Part shown: one piece after another, positions 24,096-33,160 of the stretch
How the letters are laid out: every line of letters begins with the position of its first letter
How positions within the stretch are numbered: position 1 is the stretch's first letter
Assembly: GCA_052380005.1 (NCBI GenBank)
Contig: JBQTCJ010000019.1
DNA: 64,000 nucleotides
Reading direction: 5' to 3' (one strand)
Source: Salinarimonas sp052380005
GTDB taxonomy: Bacteria > Pseudomonadota > Alphaproteobacteria > Rhizobiales > Beijerinckiaceae
Program-made: the position numbers and the translations under genes
Notes under the pieces: model-generated
Database searches by the model: none
What the model saw: the letters and a program-made list of their open reading frames with translations, nothing else
Told to the model about the DNA's origin: nothing

Positions 24096-26527
24096 GCGGG
24101 AGGACATGCCGGCGGCGTGTCGGCTTCGACCGGCGACCCCACCCGCGCGAGCACGCGCATCAGCTCGTCCTGCCCGAAGGGCTTGGCGAGGCGTGCGTCG
24201 ACCGCTGCCTCGGCGCCCTCTGGCAGCTCCGCGTAGCCGGTGGCGAGGACGAGGGGCAGGCGCGGGCGGCGGGCGCGCACGGCCTGGGCGAGCTGGAGGC
24301 CGGTCATCCCCGGCATCGCCTGGTCCGTCAGAACGACATCGATCGGTGTGCCCGCGTCGAGGATGGCGAGGGCGTCGGCGCCCGAGCCCGCCTCGATCGG
24401 TTCGTGGCCGAGATCCTCGACCATCGTCGCCGACCCCATGAGGACGAGCGCGTCGTCGTCGACGACGAGGACCCGCAGCCGCCGGCGCTCGACCACCGCG
24501 GGCGCGCGCTCCGCCCCCGACGCGGCCGGGCGCGGCTCGGCGACGGCGTCCGCGATCGGCAGCAGGATCTCCGCCGTCGTGCCCGTGCCGGGCACGCTCG
24601 CGAGCGCGAGCCGTCCGTTCGACTGCTCGGCGAGCCCGTAGACCATGGCGAGGCCGAGCCCCGTCCCCTTGCCCACGCCCTTCGTCGTGAAGAAGGGCTC
24701 GACCGCCCGTGCGAGCGTCGCCTCGTCCATGCCCACCCCCGTGTCGGAGATGCGCACGCGCACGAAGCGCCCCTGCGGCTCGGCCGCCCGCGTCACAGCG
24801 TCGACGGCGATGGTGAGCACGCCGCCGTCCGGCATGGCGTCGCGGGCGTTGACCGCGAGGTTCACGAGCGCGAGCTCCAGCTGGTTGGGGTCGACGAGCG
24901 CCGGTGGCGTGCCCTCGGCGAAGCGCGTCTCGATGCGGATCTGCGGCCCGATCGAGCGGCGCAGGAGGTCGGTCATCCCCACCACGAGATCCGGCACCTC
25001 CACGGCCGAGGGCGCCAGCGTCTGGCGCCGGGCGAAGGCGAGCATGCGCTGGGTGAGGGACACGCCGCGCTCGGCGCCCTTGATCGCGTTGGCGATCAGC
25101 CGGTCGGCCCGGGCGTCGTTCTCGACCCGCTTGCGCAGCACGGTCAGCGAGGAGAGCACCGCCATCAGCAGGTTGTTGAAGTCATGGGCGATGCCGCCGG
25201 TGAGCTGGCCGAGGCTCTCCATCTTCTGGAGCTGCACGAGCTTGGAGGCGCCCTCCGCGACGCGCGCCTCCAGGTCGGCGTTGAGCCGCTCGAGCGCCGC
25301 GCGCGCCTCGCGCCGCTCGGTGATGTCGTAGTTCACGCCGATCATGCGCACCGGCCGCCCTTCGAGGTCGCGGACCACCTCGCCGCGCCCGGCGAGCCAG
25401 CGCACGCTCCCGTCGGGGCGGCGGATCCGGAACTCGATGTCGAGGGGCGGGCCGCCCGCGAGCGCCGCCTCGATCGCGGCCGAGACGCCCGGGCGGTCCT
25501 CCGGGAGGGTCTGCGCCTGGAAGGCGTCGTACCCGGGCGAGCGGCTGCCGGGAGGCAGGCCGAGGAGGCTCTCCATCGGCCCGGTCCAGGTTACGTCGCC
25601 CGTCGCGATGCTCCACTCCCAGGTGGCGATGCCGCCGGCCTCCTGCGCGAGCCGCAGGCGCTCCTCGCTGGCGAGCAGCGCCTCCTCCGCGCGCTTGCGC
25701 TCGGAGACGTCCTCGTAGGTCGAGACGGCCAGCACGATCTCGCCCGTCGCGTCCCGGATCGGGGCGGCGGAGACCTCGAGGTCCGTGAGGCTGCCGTCGC
25801 CCCGGCGGTAGACCATCGGCTCGCGGTCGACGACCTCCCCCGAGAGCATGGCGCGGGCGATCGGGTATTCGCCCGGGGCGTAGCGGCGCCCGTCGGCGTG
25901 CAGCGCGCCATAGGCCGCGTAGCCGGCGTAGTCCGCCGAGCGGATGAGCCCGTGCCCCAGGATCTCCTCGCCCTTGGTGTTGTGGAAGAGGAGCCGCCCG
26001 GAGGGCGCCTGCGCGACGGTGACGCCCGTCGACATCTGCTCGAGCACGGCGCGCAGCCGCGCCTCGCTCTGCGCGAGCGTCGCGGCGGTGCGCCGCTCGG
26101 CCGTCACGTCTCGGAAGAAGATCGTCAGCCCCTCCGACGAGGGGTAGGCGTTGGCCTCGAACCAGGTGTCGAGCGGCGCGTAGAAGGCGTCCGCGCGCGC
26201 GGGCCGCCCGGTCTCCATCGCCTGCGTGTAGGCCTCGAAGAACGGTCCCCCGAGAGCGCCGGGGAAGACGTCCCAGATCCTCTCGCCCACGAGCGAGCGC
26301 CCGCCGCCGATCTGCGCCGCGGCACGGGTGTTCAAGTAGGTGAACCGCCAGGCGCGATCGAGCACCATGACGCTGTCGGTGGTGCTCTCAAGCACGTTCG
26401 TCAGGTGGGCCTGCGAGCGCCGGAGCGCGTCCGCGCCGCGGCGCTCGTCGGCGACGGCGGCGAGGACCAGGGTGACGAGGGCGGTGGCGGCCGAGAAGTG
26501 CTGGGCGAGCACGACGCGGTCCTGCAT
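24092..26527 (-). CDS. PAS-histidine kinase-receiver hybrid (C-terminal half of a frameshifted MASE1 kinase)
   Basis: An 811-residue frame with three PAS domains (from about residues 45, 170 and 300), a HisKA box with the phospho-acceptor His448 in GGIAHDFNNLL, an HATPase domain (NLAVNARDAM, DTGVGM, FFTTKGVGKGTGLGLAMVYG) and a receiver (VLVVDDDALVLMG; Asp in VVLTDQAMPGM; Lys in LAKPFGQ). It begins in the middle of a membrane sensor: the preceding residues in its own frame, FGRGPFDLLADTM, continue the MASE1 domain that is encoded one frame away upstream. The ATG at 26527 is therefore probably an internal Met rather than the true start. It could still be made as a soluble kinase. Confidence 0.85.
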   Translation of the reverse strand: MQDRVVLAQHFSAATALVTLVLAAVADERRGADALRRSQAHLTNVLESTTDSVMVLDRAWRFTYLNTRAAAQIGGGRSLVGERIWDVFPGALGGPFFEAYTQAMETGRPARADAFYAPLDTWFEANAYPSSEGLTIFFRDVTAERRTAATLAQSEARLRAVLEQMSTGVTVAQAPSGRLLFHNTKGEEILGHGLIRSADYAGYAAYGALHADGRRYAPGEYPIARAMLSGEVVDREPMVYRRGDGSLTDLEVSAAPIRDATGEIVLAVSTYEDVSERKRAEEALLASEERLRLAQEAGGIATWEWSIATGDVTWTGPMESLLGLPPGSRSPGYDAFQAQTLPEDRPGVSAAIEAALAGGPPLDIEFRIRRPDGSVRWLAGRGEVVRDLEGRPVRMIGVNYDITERREARAALERLNADLEARVAEGASKLVQLQKMESLGQLTGGIAHDFNNLLMAVLSSLTVLRKRVENDARADRLIANAIKGAERGVSLTQRMLAFARRQTLAPSAVEVPDLVVGMTDLLRRSIGPQIRIETRFAEGTPPALVDPNQLELALVNLAVNARDAMPDGGVLTIAVDAVTRAAEPQGRFVRVRISDTGVGMDEATLARAVEPFFTTKGVGKGTGLGLAMVYGLAEQSNGRLALASVPGTGTTAEILLPIADAVAEPRPAASGAERAPAVVERRRLRVLVVDDDALVLMGSATMVEDLGHEPIEAGSGADALAILDAGTPIDVVLTDQAMPGMTGLQLAQAVRARRPRLPLVLATGYAELPEGAEAAVDARLAKPFGQDELMRVLARVGSPVEADTPPACPPA

Positions 26528-27401
26528 CGTATCGGCGAGGAGATCGAACGGACCGCGCCCGAAAGGTCGCGCCGATGGTCGCCGCGCCCGCCACCACCAC
26601 GAGGGCGAGGCTCGCGCCGCGGACCTGGAAGGCGAGCGCCGCCCAGATCAGCGGCGGATAGATCAGCCAGGTGCCGACCTCGCGGTTCGTCTCGCCGAGG
26701 AAGACGTGCACCGCGAGCGCCGTCGTGACCGCGAGCACGGCGAGGAGGTGGAGGATCGTCGACGGCGTGCGAGGCCGGGTCCGACGGTCGCGCAGCATGT
26801 CGCCGCGCAGGTCGCTCCAGGCCAGGATCGGCGGTGCCAACGTCATCGCGCCGACGAAGGCGCCGAACCACCAGAAGGCGGCGGTGGCGAGCGCGAAGTC
26901 CGGGCCGAGGCCCGTGGACAGCCACAGCGCGCCCGCGCCGAATCCCGCCGAGATCAGCGCGCCGATCCCCGCCGCGAACGCGAGCGCGAGGATGTCGCGC
27001 ATCGCGGCGAGCCGCCGGTCGAGGCCGAACCAGGCGACGAGCGCGAAGGCGGGCAGCGCGGCGCATGCGGCATTGCCCAGCGCGATGACGAGCTCGGTCG
27101 TGAGCGGGTGCGTGCTGCCCACCGTCAGCCCGGCGGCGAGCCGCGCGATCACGATCGCCGGCCAAAGCCGCACGCCCCCGAGGACGAGCCCCGCGAGGCC
27201 GACGCCCGCCGCCGGCCAGACCGGCGATCCGGCCCCGCCGACCGCGGCCCATTGCAGGCCGGTCACCGCCGCGGCGTAATAGGCGAGGCCGAGGATGGCG
27301 GCCGCCGCAAGGGTCTTCGCGTCCGATCGCACCGATGGTTCCGTTCCGCGCTGTCGCGCCGTTTCGTGCCTCTCGCGCCGTGCGACCCGACCGTATCGCA
27401 C
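26388..27401 (-). pseudogene. MASE1 membrane-sensor half of the same kinase, separated by a -1/+1 frameshift
   Basis: Residues 30 to about 279 of this frame form a MASE1 domain with about eight hydrophobic segments (LAAAAILGLAYYAAAVTG, GSPVWPAAGVGLAGLVLGG, LSTGLGPDFALATAAFWWFGAFVGAMTLAPP). The homology stops at GAATIGAT; then the frame turns into Arg-rich nonsense and ends at 26388. Deleting one base in the AAA run at 26562-26564 would restore GATFGRGPFDLLADTMQDR and join both halves into one sensor of about 1,090 residues. The start could be ATG 27401 or GTG 27332. Frameshift may be real inactivation or a sequencing error. Confidence 0.8.
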
Positions 27402-27420
27402 CGCACGAGCCGAGGCGCCG

Positions 27421-28641
27421 TCACCCGCCGATGTAGCCCCGCTCGCGCAGGTGCCGCTCGAGCACCTCCGGGAACGCGGCCGGCCGCTCCGCTCCCGCGG
27501 GACAGGTCCCGTCGGCGGTCGCGGGCGCCTCGCAGATCGTCAGCGGCCAGTCGCTCGCTCGATCGAAGGACGCCGTCACCCGCGCACGCGCCTCCTCCCA
27601 ACGCCCGAGCCGCGCCATGGATGCGGCCCAGGCCGCGAGAAACCCGTTCTCGCGCCACAGCGCCGGCTCGCTCTGCGCCGCCTCTTCCATCCAGGCGAGA
27701 TCGTCCGAGACGGCCCGGCGGAAGCGCGGGTCTCCGGAAACGTCGACGACCTCCTTGCCCGCGTACCGCTCGATCACGATCGGCGCGAAGGAGGCCGCGT
27801 AGGAGGCGTAGGCGTAGAGGAAGGACTGATCGATGCTGACGAGCTCGTAGATGCCGTCCCCGTCGAGGTCGCGCACGGCGTAGCCGCTGTCGCCGTCGAG
27901 CGTGGCGCCGGGCATCACGTGCCAGCGCTCGCCGAGCCGTCCCGCGATGCGCGTCGTCGCGCAGCAATGGGCGCCGCCGGTGAACGCGCTCGCCACGATC
28001 TGCCGCGCCCCGGGCGCCTGCGGGTCGAGCGGCGCGATCGTCAGGCGTGCCCCCGCGGAGAAGGAGGCGGCGTCCTCGAAGGCGATCGAGAAGGCCACCC
28101 GGCGGCCCTCGTAGGCGTCGATCGTCGGGTAGGCGAGGTCGGTGTCGTCGCGCGCGGCGTCGAGCAGCAGGGTGAGCCCGTCCGCCCCGAAGGCGAGCGG
28201 CGCATCTCCGTCGAAGCGCAGGCGCTCGAGGCGCGGCGCGTCCGACGTCCAGAACGGGTCGGAGAAGCGCGCGCCCTGCGAGACGTAGAGGTCCGCCGGC
28301 AGCCCCCGCTCCGCCCGCAGTTGCGCCTGCAGCGCGCCGGGGTCGCTCACCGGGACGGGCCCTGCGACGACGGCGTTCCAGCCGTTCGAGGAGGTGAGGA
28401 CGTGCGTCGCGTCGAAGCGTTCGCGCCAGCCGCGCGCGAGCGTGATCGCCTCGGCCGGATCCTGCCGGCTCGCCAGGACGATCCAGCGCATGTCGTCGGG
28501 CAATTCGCCCTGCGCCGCGGCGCCGCCGATCGTGCGCGGGCCGAGGCAGCACGCCGAGACGATCAGCACGACGAGCGCGAAGGACTCCCGCGTCGACCGC
28601 GAAGCGCGTTCCATCGGGTCTTGCGGGTCGGTCTGCTCCAT
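27421..28641 (-). CDS. Secreted/anchored protein with SPOR-like domain, function unknown
   Basis: A 406-residue protein with an N-terminal membrane or signal segment (SFALVVLIVSACCLGP, about 19-35) and a cleavage-like GGAAAQG. Residues about 51-95 (RWIVLASRQDPAEAITLARGWRERF, VLTSSNGWNAVVAGPV) have the repeat pattern of SPOR-type peptidoglycan-binding domains. The middle contains AFTGGAHCCATTRI and a calcium-loop-like RDLDGDGIYELV, as in FG-GAP-type repeats, and the C-terminus has a short helical region and CEAPATADGTC. It is transcribed in the same direction as the MASE1 gene, 20 bp upstream of it. I do not recognise a named family. Confidence 0.75.
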   Translation of the reverse strand: MEQTDPQDPMERASRSTRESFALVVLIVSACCLGPRTIGGAAAQGELPDDMRWIVLASRQDPAEAITLARGWRERFDATHVLTSSNGWNAVVAGPVPVSDPGALQAQLRAERGLPADLYVSQGARFSDPFWTSDAPRLERLRFDGDAPLAFGADGLTLLLDAARDDTDLAYPTIDAYEGRRVAFSIAFEDAASFSAGARLTIAPLDPQAPGARQIVASAFTGGAHCCATTRIAGRLGERWHVMPGATLDGDSGYAVRDLDGDGIYELVSIDQSFLYAYASYAASFAPIVIERYAGKEVVDVSGDPRFRRAVSDDLAWMEEAAQSEPALWRENGFLAAWAASMARLGRWEEARARVTASFDRASDWPLTICEAPATADGTCPAGAERPAAFPEVLERHLRERGYIGG

Positions 28642-28680
28642 CCCCTCACAGTGCCCCGCACGCGAGAGCGGAGCAAGGCG

Positions 28681-28929
28681 TCACAGCGAGTCGTCTCTCG
28701 CGCCGTGGCCGCCCACCGCGGCTTCCTCCAGGCAACGCAGCGCGGTTCCCAGGTCGCCGTGCGCGTCCGCGAGCAGGAGGAAGGCCTTCAGGAGCAGCGG
28801 CTCGCGTCCCTCCTCGTGGGTGCCGTCGAGCCGTGCGTTCAGGTGCGGGAGAAGCCTCTCCGCCGTTCCGCCGCGACCGTCCAGGATCTCGCTTTCCCCG
28901 CCGGGTGCCGCCGAACCGAGTGTTCTCAT
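28681..28929 (-). CDS. Small hypothetical protein (82 residues)
   Basis: An 82-residue frame with a GGAG ribosome site about 10 bases before ATG. The N-terminus is Gly-rich and the C-terminal half (EPLLLKAFLLLADAHGDLGTALRCLEEAAVGG) looks helical and TPR-like. It lies just upstream of the SPOR-like gene on the same strand with a 39-bp gap. I do not recognise it and the coding call depends mainly on composition and spacing. Confidence 0.5.
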   Translation of the reverse strand: MRTLGSAAPGGESEILDGRGGTAERLLPHLNARLDGTHEEGREPLLLKAFLLLADAHGDLGTALRCLEEAAVGGHGARDDSL

Positions 28930-29293
28930 CGTGCGTCGTCTCCTCGGACTCCATCAAGAGCGAAAATACGATGATTCGCCCGCCTGTCCGGTGGGAACCC
29001 GACGTATTTCGCTTTCCTCGGGTCGATACGTACGCAAACGGGCCGCGATCGGATCACGGGCCGTTTGCGCAGGCACTCCGGCGGCGGCCCGCGCGCCCGC
29101 GCGATGATGGCGCTCTCCTCGGCGCGGCCGCGGATCAGCCCCCAGCACATGAACGGCATGACGACCGAGAAGGGCAGCGCGGCGACGATCGAGGCCGCCT
29201 GGAGCGCCCCGAGCCCGCCCGAGACGAGCAGGACGGCGGCGACGACCCCCCCGCCCAGCCCGCCCAGGCCCAGGACGCTGCCGGAGGGCCGCC
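28926..29293 (-). pseudogene. Remnant of a BCCT (betaine/choline/carnitine) transporter C-terminus
   Basis: One minus-strand frame reads LGGLGGGVVAAVLLVSGG followed by LGALQAASIVAALPFSVV and MPFMCWGLIRGRAEES (about 29280-29090). This is the conserved last transmembrane region of BCCT transporters such as BetT and OpuD (FWG...AAVLLLAGGLGALQ...ALPFS). All earlier transmembrane helices are missing; the 5' side runs straight into the 3' end of the phospholipase-D gene. After RAEES the frame decays into unrelated residues to 28926. It is a 3' fragment left after a deletion or insertion. Confidence 0.75.
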
Positions 29294-31483
29294 TCAGGTG
29301 CCGCGCGTGGCCCGGCGCTTGCGCTTGATCCTGTAGACCAGCACCTGCATCCCCACCGAGAGCGCGAGCCAGGCGAGGAACGCGATGCCGAGTAGCGCCA
29401 GCGCCCACGGATCGGGCGAGGCGAGCACCTCGGCGAGGCGGGTGCCCAGCAGGGTGAGCATCACGAGCCCCGGCGCCATGCCGACGAGCGTGCCCACGAG
29501 GTAGTCGGCGATGCCGATCCGGCTCGCGCCGACGACGAGGTTGACGACGCTGAAGGGCGCCACCGGCAGCATCCTCAGCGCGGCGACCGCGATGACGCCG
29601 CTGTCGGCGAGCGCCTTCGACACGGCGCGCGTGCGCCGGCCCATCCGGCGCTCGAGCGCGCCGCGACCGACCGCGCGGCCGATCCCGTACATGAGCGCGG
29701 CGCTGAGCATCACGCCGGTCGTCGCCACCGCGATCGCGGTCACCGGCGGAAACATCATGCCGGTGACCGTGATCAGCACCGTCACGGGGAAGACCACGAG
29801 CCCGCCCACGACGAAGGCGAGGACGACGAGGAGCGGCGCGAGCGGCCCCGCGCCGAGCGCCTCGAGCCGCGCCACCAGCGCGGCCGGGTCGGTGAGGTCG
29901 GCGGCGGGCGAGAAGCGCCAGAGCGCGACGATGGCCACGACGGCGAGCGCGAGCAGCACGAGCTTTCCCGTACGCACCAGCGAGCGCTGCGCCGGCTGGC
30001 CGGCGAACATCTCCGCGCCGAAGGCGGGGGTGGCGATCGGTGTCTCGGGGTCGGCGATCTCGCCGATGCGGCGGGCGAGCTCGCCGTCCTCGGCGGGGCC
30101 GAGGTCGATGGGCGCGAGGCGGCGGCCTTCCTGCGGGAGCGTGTCGAGCGCGGCGAGGAGCGAGCCCTCCCGCGCGATCGCCTCGCTCACCCGCTCGGGT
30201 GCCACGCCGGCGTGCTCGGCGACGAGGCCGTCGCGGATCCGCGCGATCGCGGCGCGCTCGCCATCGGTCCGTGCCTCGATCGCGATATCGCACTCGCTGT
30301 CGAGCCCCATGGAGCGGTTGTTCAGGTTGGCCGAGCCGATGCGCAGGAGCCGGTCGTCGACGATCATCAGCTTGGCGTGGACCATGACGCCCTCGCCGGT
30401 CGGGTCGTCCGGCAAGGCGGGGTGCACGAGCCGCGCGCGGCCCGACAGGCCCGCCTCGTCGAGGATCGCCATGAAGCGCCGGCGCCCGGCGTTCATCGCG
30501 TGCTCCTCGAGCCAGCTCTGGTGCACGTTCGGACCGACCAGCAGGACCTCGAGCGTCGGCACCTCCCGCATGCGGGCGACGAGCGCCCGCGCCACGCTCG
30601 CGCGGGTGAGGAACTGGTTCTCGATGTAGATCGTCCGCTCCGCGATGGCGATCGACGCCTCGTAAAGCGCCTCCACCTCTCGGATCGCCGGCGCGCCGGC
30701 GAAGGCGGGGCGCGTGCGGGCGATGCCGACGCCGACGTCGCGAAAGTCCGGCACGACGTCGGCCGGCCAGAGATCCTCCGGCGGCTTCGCGGCGCGCCCG
30801 CGCAGCGCGAAGCGGTTCTTTCCCCGCAGCCTCGGCGCCGCCGCGTAGCCGCCCTCGGCCTGGCGCCAGCGTGCTTCCGCCAGCGCCGAGAGGGCGGCCG
30901 CCGCCTCGCCGTCGACCATCATCTGCGCGTCGTGGAAGGGCCGGTAGGGCGCGCCGTCCGGGTCGCGCCGGCGCGGGTCGTCGAGCGCGTGCGCGCGGGT
31001 GTCCCAGCGCCGGATGGCGAGGTCGAGCCCGCCGCTGAAGGCGAGCGCCCCGTCGACGACGACGATCTTCTGGTGGTGGCTCGCGCCGATCGGCAGCACG
31101 TCGTCGAGCCGCGCGCGGATGCCCCGGGGCATCGACCAGTCGAGCTTCACCTCCGGCAGCAGCTCGCGCTCGAGCCCGTAGAGCAGCGCGTAGTCCCACA
31201 GGAGGAGATCGACCTTCAGCAGCGGGCGCCGCGCCACGAGCGCGCGCAGGAAGGGGCCGAGCTCGCGCGGCAGTCCGTCGGCGGGCTCGTATTCCTCGCC
31301 GACGAGAGGCGTGCGGCTGTCGATGTCCCAGCCGACGACGAGGATGCGCGAGCGCGCCGCGCGCATCGCCGCGCGCATGACGCCGAAGGTCGCTGCCGCA
31401 TCGATCAGCGCGGCCGCGCGCGGCGCCCGCGCGACCGTCCACACCGTCTCCCGCGGCCTCAGGATGCCCCCGTTCTCGCTCAC
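29294..31483 (-). CDS. Phospholipase D-like / VTT-domain fusion protein
   Basis: A 729-residue protein. The N-terminal two thirds carry two phospholipase-D HKD motifs: HHQKIVVVDGALAFSGG (about 140-156) and HAKLMIVDDRLLRIGSANLNNRS (about 380-402). Such enzymes hydrolyse or exchange phospholipid head groups (for example cardiolipin synthesis). The last 200 residues are a VTT/SNARE-associated (DedA-like) membrane domain with PVTVLITVTGMMFPP and GRAVGRGALERRMGRR. The GTG at 31483 is favoured by the GAGGAG site 6 bases upstream; an ATG at 31504 is the alternative. The fused layout suggests lipid synthesis coupled to membrane flipping; that link is inference. Confidence 0.88.
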   Translation of the reverse strand: MSENGGILRPRETVWTVARAPRAAALIDAAATFGVMRAAMRAARSRILVVGWDIDSRTPLVGEEYEPADGLPRELGPFLRALVARRPLLKVDLLLWDYALLYGLERELLPEVKLDWSMPRGIRARLDDVLPIGASHHQKIVVVDGALAFSGGLDLAIRRWDTRAHALDDPRRRDPDGAPYRPFHDAQMMVDGEAAAALSALAEARWRQAEGGYAAAPRLRGKNRFALRGRAAKPPEDLWPADVVPDFRDVGVGIARTRPAFAGAPAIREVEALYEASIAIAERTIYIENQFLTRASVARALVARMREVPTLEVLLVGPNVHQSWLEEHAMNAGRRRFMAILDEAGLSGRARLVHPALPDDPTGEGVMVHAKLMIVDDRLLRIGSANLNNRSMGLDSECDIAIEARTDGERAAIARIRDGLVAEHAGVAPERVSEAIAREGSLLAALDTLPQEGRRLAPIDLGPAEDGELARRIGEIADPETPIATPAFGAEMFAGQPAQRSLVRTGKLVLLALAVVAIVALWRFSPAADLTDPAALVARLEALGAGPLAPLLVVLAFVVGGLVVFPVTVLITVTGMMFPPVTAIAVATTGVMLSAALMYGIGRAVGRGALERRMGRRTRAVSKALADSGVIAVAALRMLPVAPFSVVNLVVGASRIGIADYLVGTLVGMAPGLVMLTLLGTRLAEVLASPDPWALALLGIAFLAWLALSVGMQVLVYRIKRKRRATRGT

Positions 31484-31632
31484 GCCGTGCTCCTCGTCGA
31501 CCATACCTAACGCACCAGAGGAGAATTGCGCATCCGCGCGCTGCGCCTTCCGGTGTTTCCGGGATTGCGCACGGGGGCGCGGCGCGGCACCGTCGCAACG
31601 CCGCATCGGCCCCGCGAGGAGAGGACCCCGCC

Positions 31633-32157
31633 ATGATCTCGACCATCGTCGTCGCCGTGGACGGCTCGGCGCACCAGGACACGGTCCTCGCGCTCGCCGC
31701 CGAGATCGCCGAGGCCCGCGGCGCGCGGCTCGTCCTCGCCCACGCGCTGCTGCGCGGGGTGCCCTACGGCGAGCTCTACGCGGTGGCCGAGCGCCTCGGC
31801 TTCCTCGACCGGGTGAAGGCCGAGCTCGACGAGGCCTCCGCCACGCCGATCATGCCCGCCGCGGCCATGGGCGGGGCGATCCCCGTGATCATGGTCTCGC
31901 CGGACACGCTCCGGCACGTCGCCGACGAGGTGATCGCCGCCGCCCGCCGCACGCTGGAGGGGCGCGGGATCACGATCGACACGCGCATCGCCGACGCGGC
32001 GCCGGCCGAGGCGATCGTGACGGTGGCCGAGGAGGAGGGGGCCGACCTCCTCGTCATCGGCAGCCGCGGGCTCGGCCGCCTCCAGGGCATGATCCTCGGC
32101 AGCGTCTCGCAGAAGGTGGTCCACGACGCGCCCTGCGCGGTGCTCGTGGTGAAGTGA
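31633..32157 (+). CDS. Universal stress protein (UspA family)
   Basis: A 174-residue UspA-fold protein. It starts with the nucleotide-binding strand MISTIVVAVDGSAHQD and ends with the ATP-binding motif GSRGLGRLQGMILGSVSQKVVHDAPCAVLVVK (G-x2-G-x9-GS). This places it among ATP-binding Usp proteins, which are induced by starvation and other stress. An insertion of about 25 residues (PYGELYAVAERLGF...) makes it longer than the 145-residue norm. A GAGGAGAGG site precedes the ATG. It is divergent from the phospholipase-D gene. Confidence 0.93.
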   Translation: MISTIVVAVDGSAHQDTVLALAAEIAEARGARLVLAHALLRGVPYGELYAVAERLGFLDRVKAELDEASATPIMPAAAMGGAIPVIMVSPDTLRHVADEVIAAARRTLEGRGITIDTRIADAAPAEAIVTVAEEEGADLLVIGSRGLGRLQGMILGSVSQKVVHDAPCAVLVVK

Positions 32158-32215
32158 GGGATCAGGCGGAGAACCCGGCGCGGGGGTCGCGGTGGGCGGG
32201 GATCCAGTGATGGGG

Positions 32216-32241
32216 TCCCGGACAGCCGTCGGCATCCGGGA
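32216..32241. repeat. REP-like palindrome, copy 1
   Basis: A 26-bp imperfect palindrome with arms TCCCGGA / TCCGGGA, followed by TGACGACC. It matches copy 2 at 33032-33057 in 24 of 26 positions and the same orientation. It resembles the repetitive extragenic palindromes of alphaproteobacteria. Confidence 0.75.
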
Positions 32242-32260
32242 TGACGACCGCCCGTCATGT

Positions 32261-32880
32261 GTGGACGGTCCCCTTTCGGCAAGGGGTGCTGAAGCGGGAT
32301 CCGGCGAGATCTGGAGCGGTCATGTGTACGATTTCCGTTGTGCGGTCGTCGCTGACCGCCGGCCGAGATGGGATCCGCGAGCCGAGTTCCGAACACCCCG
32401 ACGCGCCTGGCTGCGCTGACGCACCATGAGGTCGCGCACCCGGTGGAGACCGCGCCCGGCCTGCTGGGCCTCGGTCTTGATCGGCACGAAGCGCATGGTC
32501 GGGCGCGTCGCCGCCTCGCAGATCGCCGCGGCGTCGCGCGCGTCGGTCTTGTTGCGCATGACGTAGGGCTTCACGTATTGCAGCGGCATCATCCGCACCT
32601 CGTGCCCGAGCCCGGTCAGCACCCGAGCCCAGTGGTGCGCCGAGCCGCACGCCTCCAAGCCGACGGTCGTGGACGGCAGGCGTCGGAAGAAGCCCTCGAC
32701 CTGCTGGCGCTTGAGCCTGCGCTGCACGACCACGGCGCCGCTCGCGTCGACGCCGTGCGCCTGGAAGATCGACTTGGCCAGGTCGAGGCCGATCGTGGTA
32801 GCGTTCATCTGGACGGTCTCCTCAGCTGATGCTTTCGACGCTCCAGCTTGGCACGAACGATGCCGTCGGGGACCGTCCAC
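32261..32880. mobile_element. Internally deleted IS110-family (IS1111-like) element
   Basis: A 620-bp unit bounded by a perfect 13-bp inverted repeat: GTGGACGGTCCCC at 32261-32273 and its reverse complement at 32868-32880. Inside lies the N-terminal third of an IS110 transposase (32411-32808). IS1111-group members of IS110 carry such short subterminal inverted repeats, and their guide (seek/bridge) RNA lies beyond the transposase 3' end, here 32274-32410. A full element would be about 1.3-1.5 kb, so about 0.7 kb including the transposase C-terminus is missing. The element sits between two REP-like palindromes, a typical target of this family. Confidence 0.7.
32411..32808 (-). pseudogene. IS110-family transposase, N-terminal fragment
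   Basis: About 132 residues from the ATG at 32808 (MNATTIGLDLAKSIFQAHG) match the DEDD (RuvC-like) catalytic domain of IS110 transposases: GLDLAKS with the first Asp, TVGLEACGSAHHWAR with the Glu, and NKTDARDAAAICEA with the following Asps. Homology reaches GLHRVRDLMVRQRS and stops at about 32411. The remaining 200 residues, including the serine-containing Transposase_20 domain, are gone, so it cannot be active alone. Confidence 0.85.
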
Positions 32881-33031
32881 CCCAACACCCCGGATTGCGA
32901 AGCAAGTCCGGGGCCCAGGACCGCAGGGGTGTGCTCAGCGTGCGCGGGAGCGCGCGCGTCCACGGAACGCCGATGGAGGCCTCGAGCGCCGCGGCGTTGC
33001 ACGCCGCTGATCGAAGACCTGTGGTTCTGGA

Positions 33032-33057
33032 TCCCGGACGGCCTTCGGCATCCGGGA
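33032..33057. repeat. REP-like palindrome, copy 2
   Basis: Arms TCCCGGA / TCCGGGA with GGCCTTCGGC between, followed by TGACGGCC; 24 of 26 positions match copy 1. It is preceded by GTGGTTCTGGA. The rest of the 280 bp from 32881 to 33160 shows no gene, and must hold the promoter of the malic enzyme gene. Confidence 0.75.
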
Positions 33058-33160
33058 TGACGGCCTCCTAATCTCCTCCGAAGGCCCACCTTGCCCCCCT
33101 CACATCCCCCGCGTAAGGTCCCGCTCCCCGTCCGACCCCAACCATAAAGCCGCCACCGCC

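Noticed and set aside
28926..31682. A 918-codon minus-strand frame overlapping the phospholipase-D gene
   Set aside because: Only its last stretch (28926-29293) is protein-like, as the BCCT remnant; the rest is a shifted reading of the PLD-VTT gene.
32216..33057. The two 26-bp palindromes as target-site duplication of the IS110 remnant
   Set aside because: IS110-family elements make no or very short duplications. The copies differ at two bases and lie 19 and 151 bp from the element ends.
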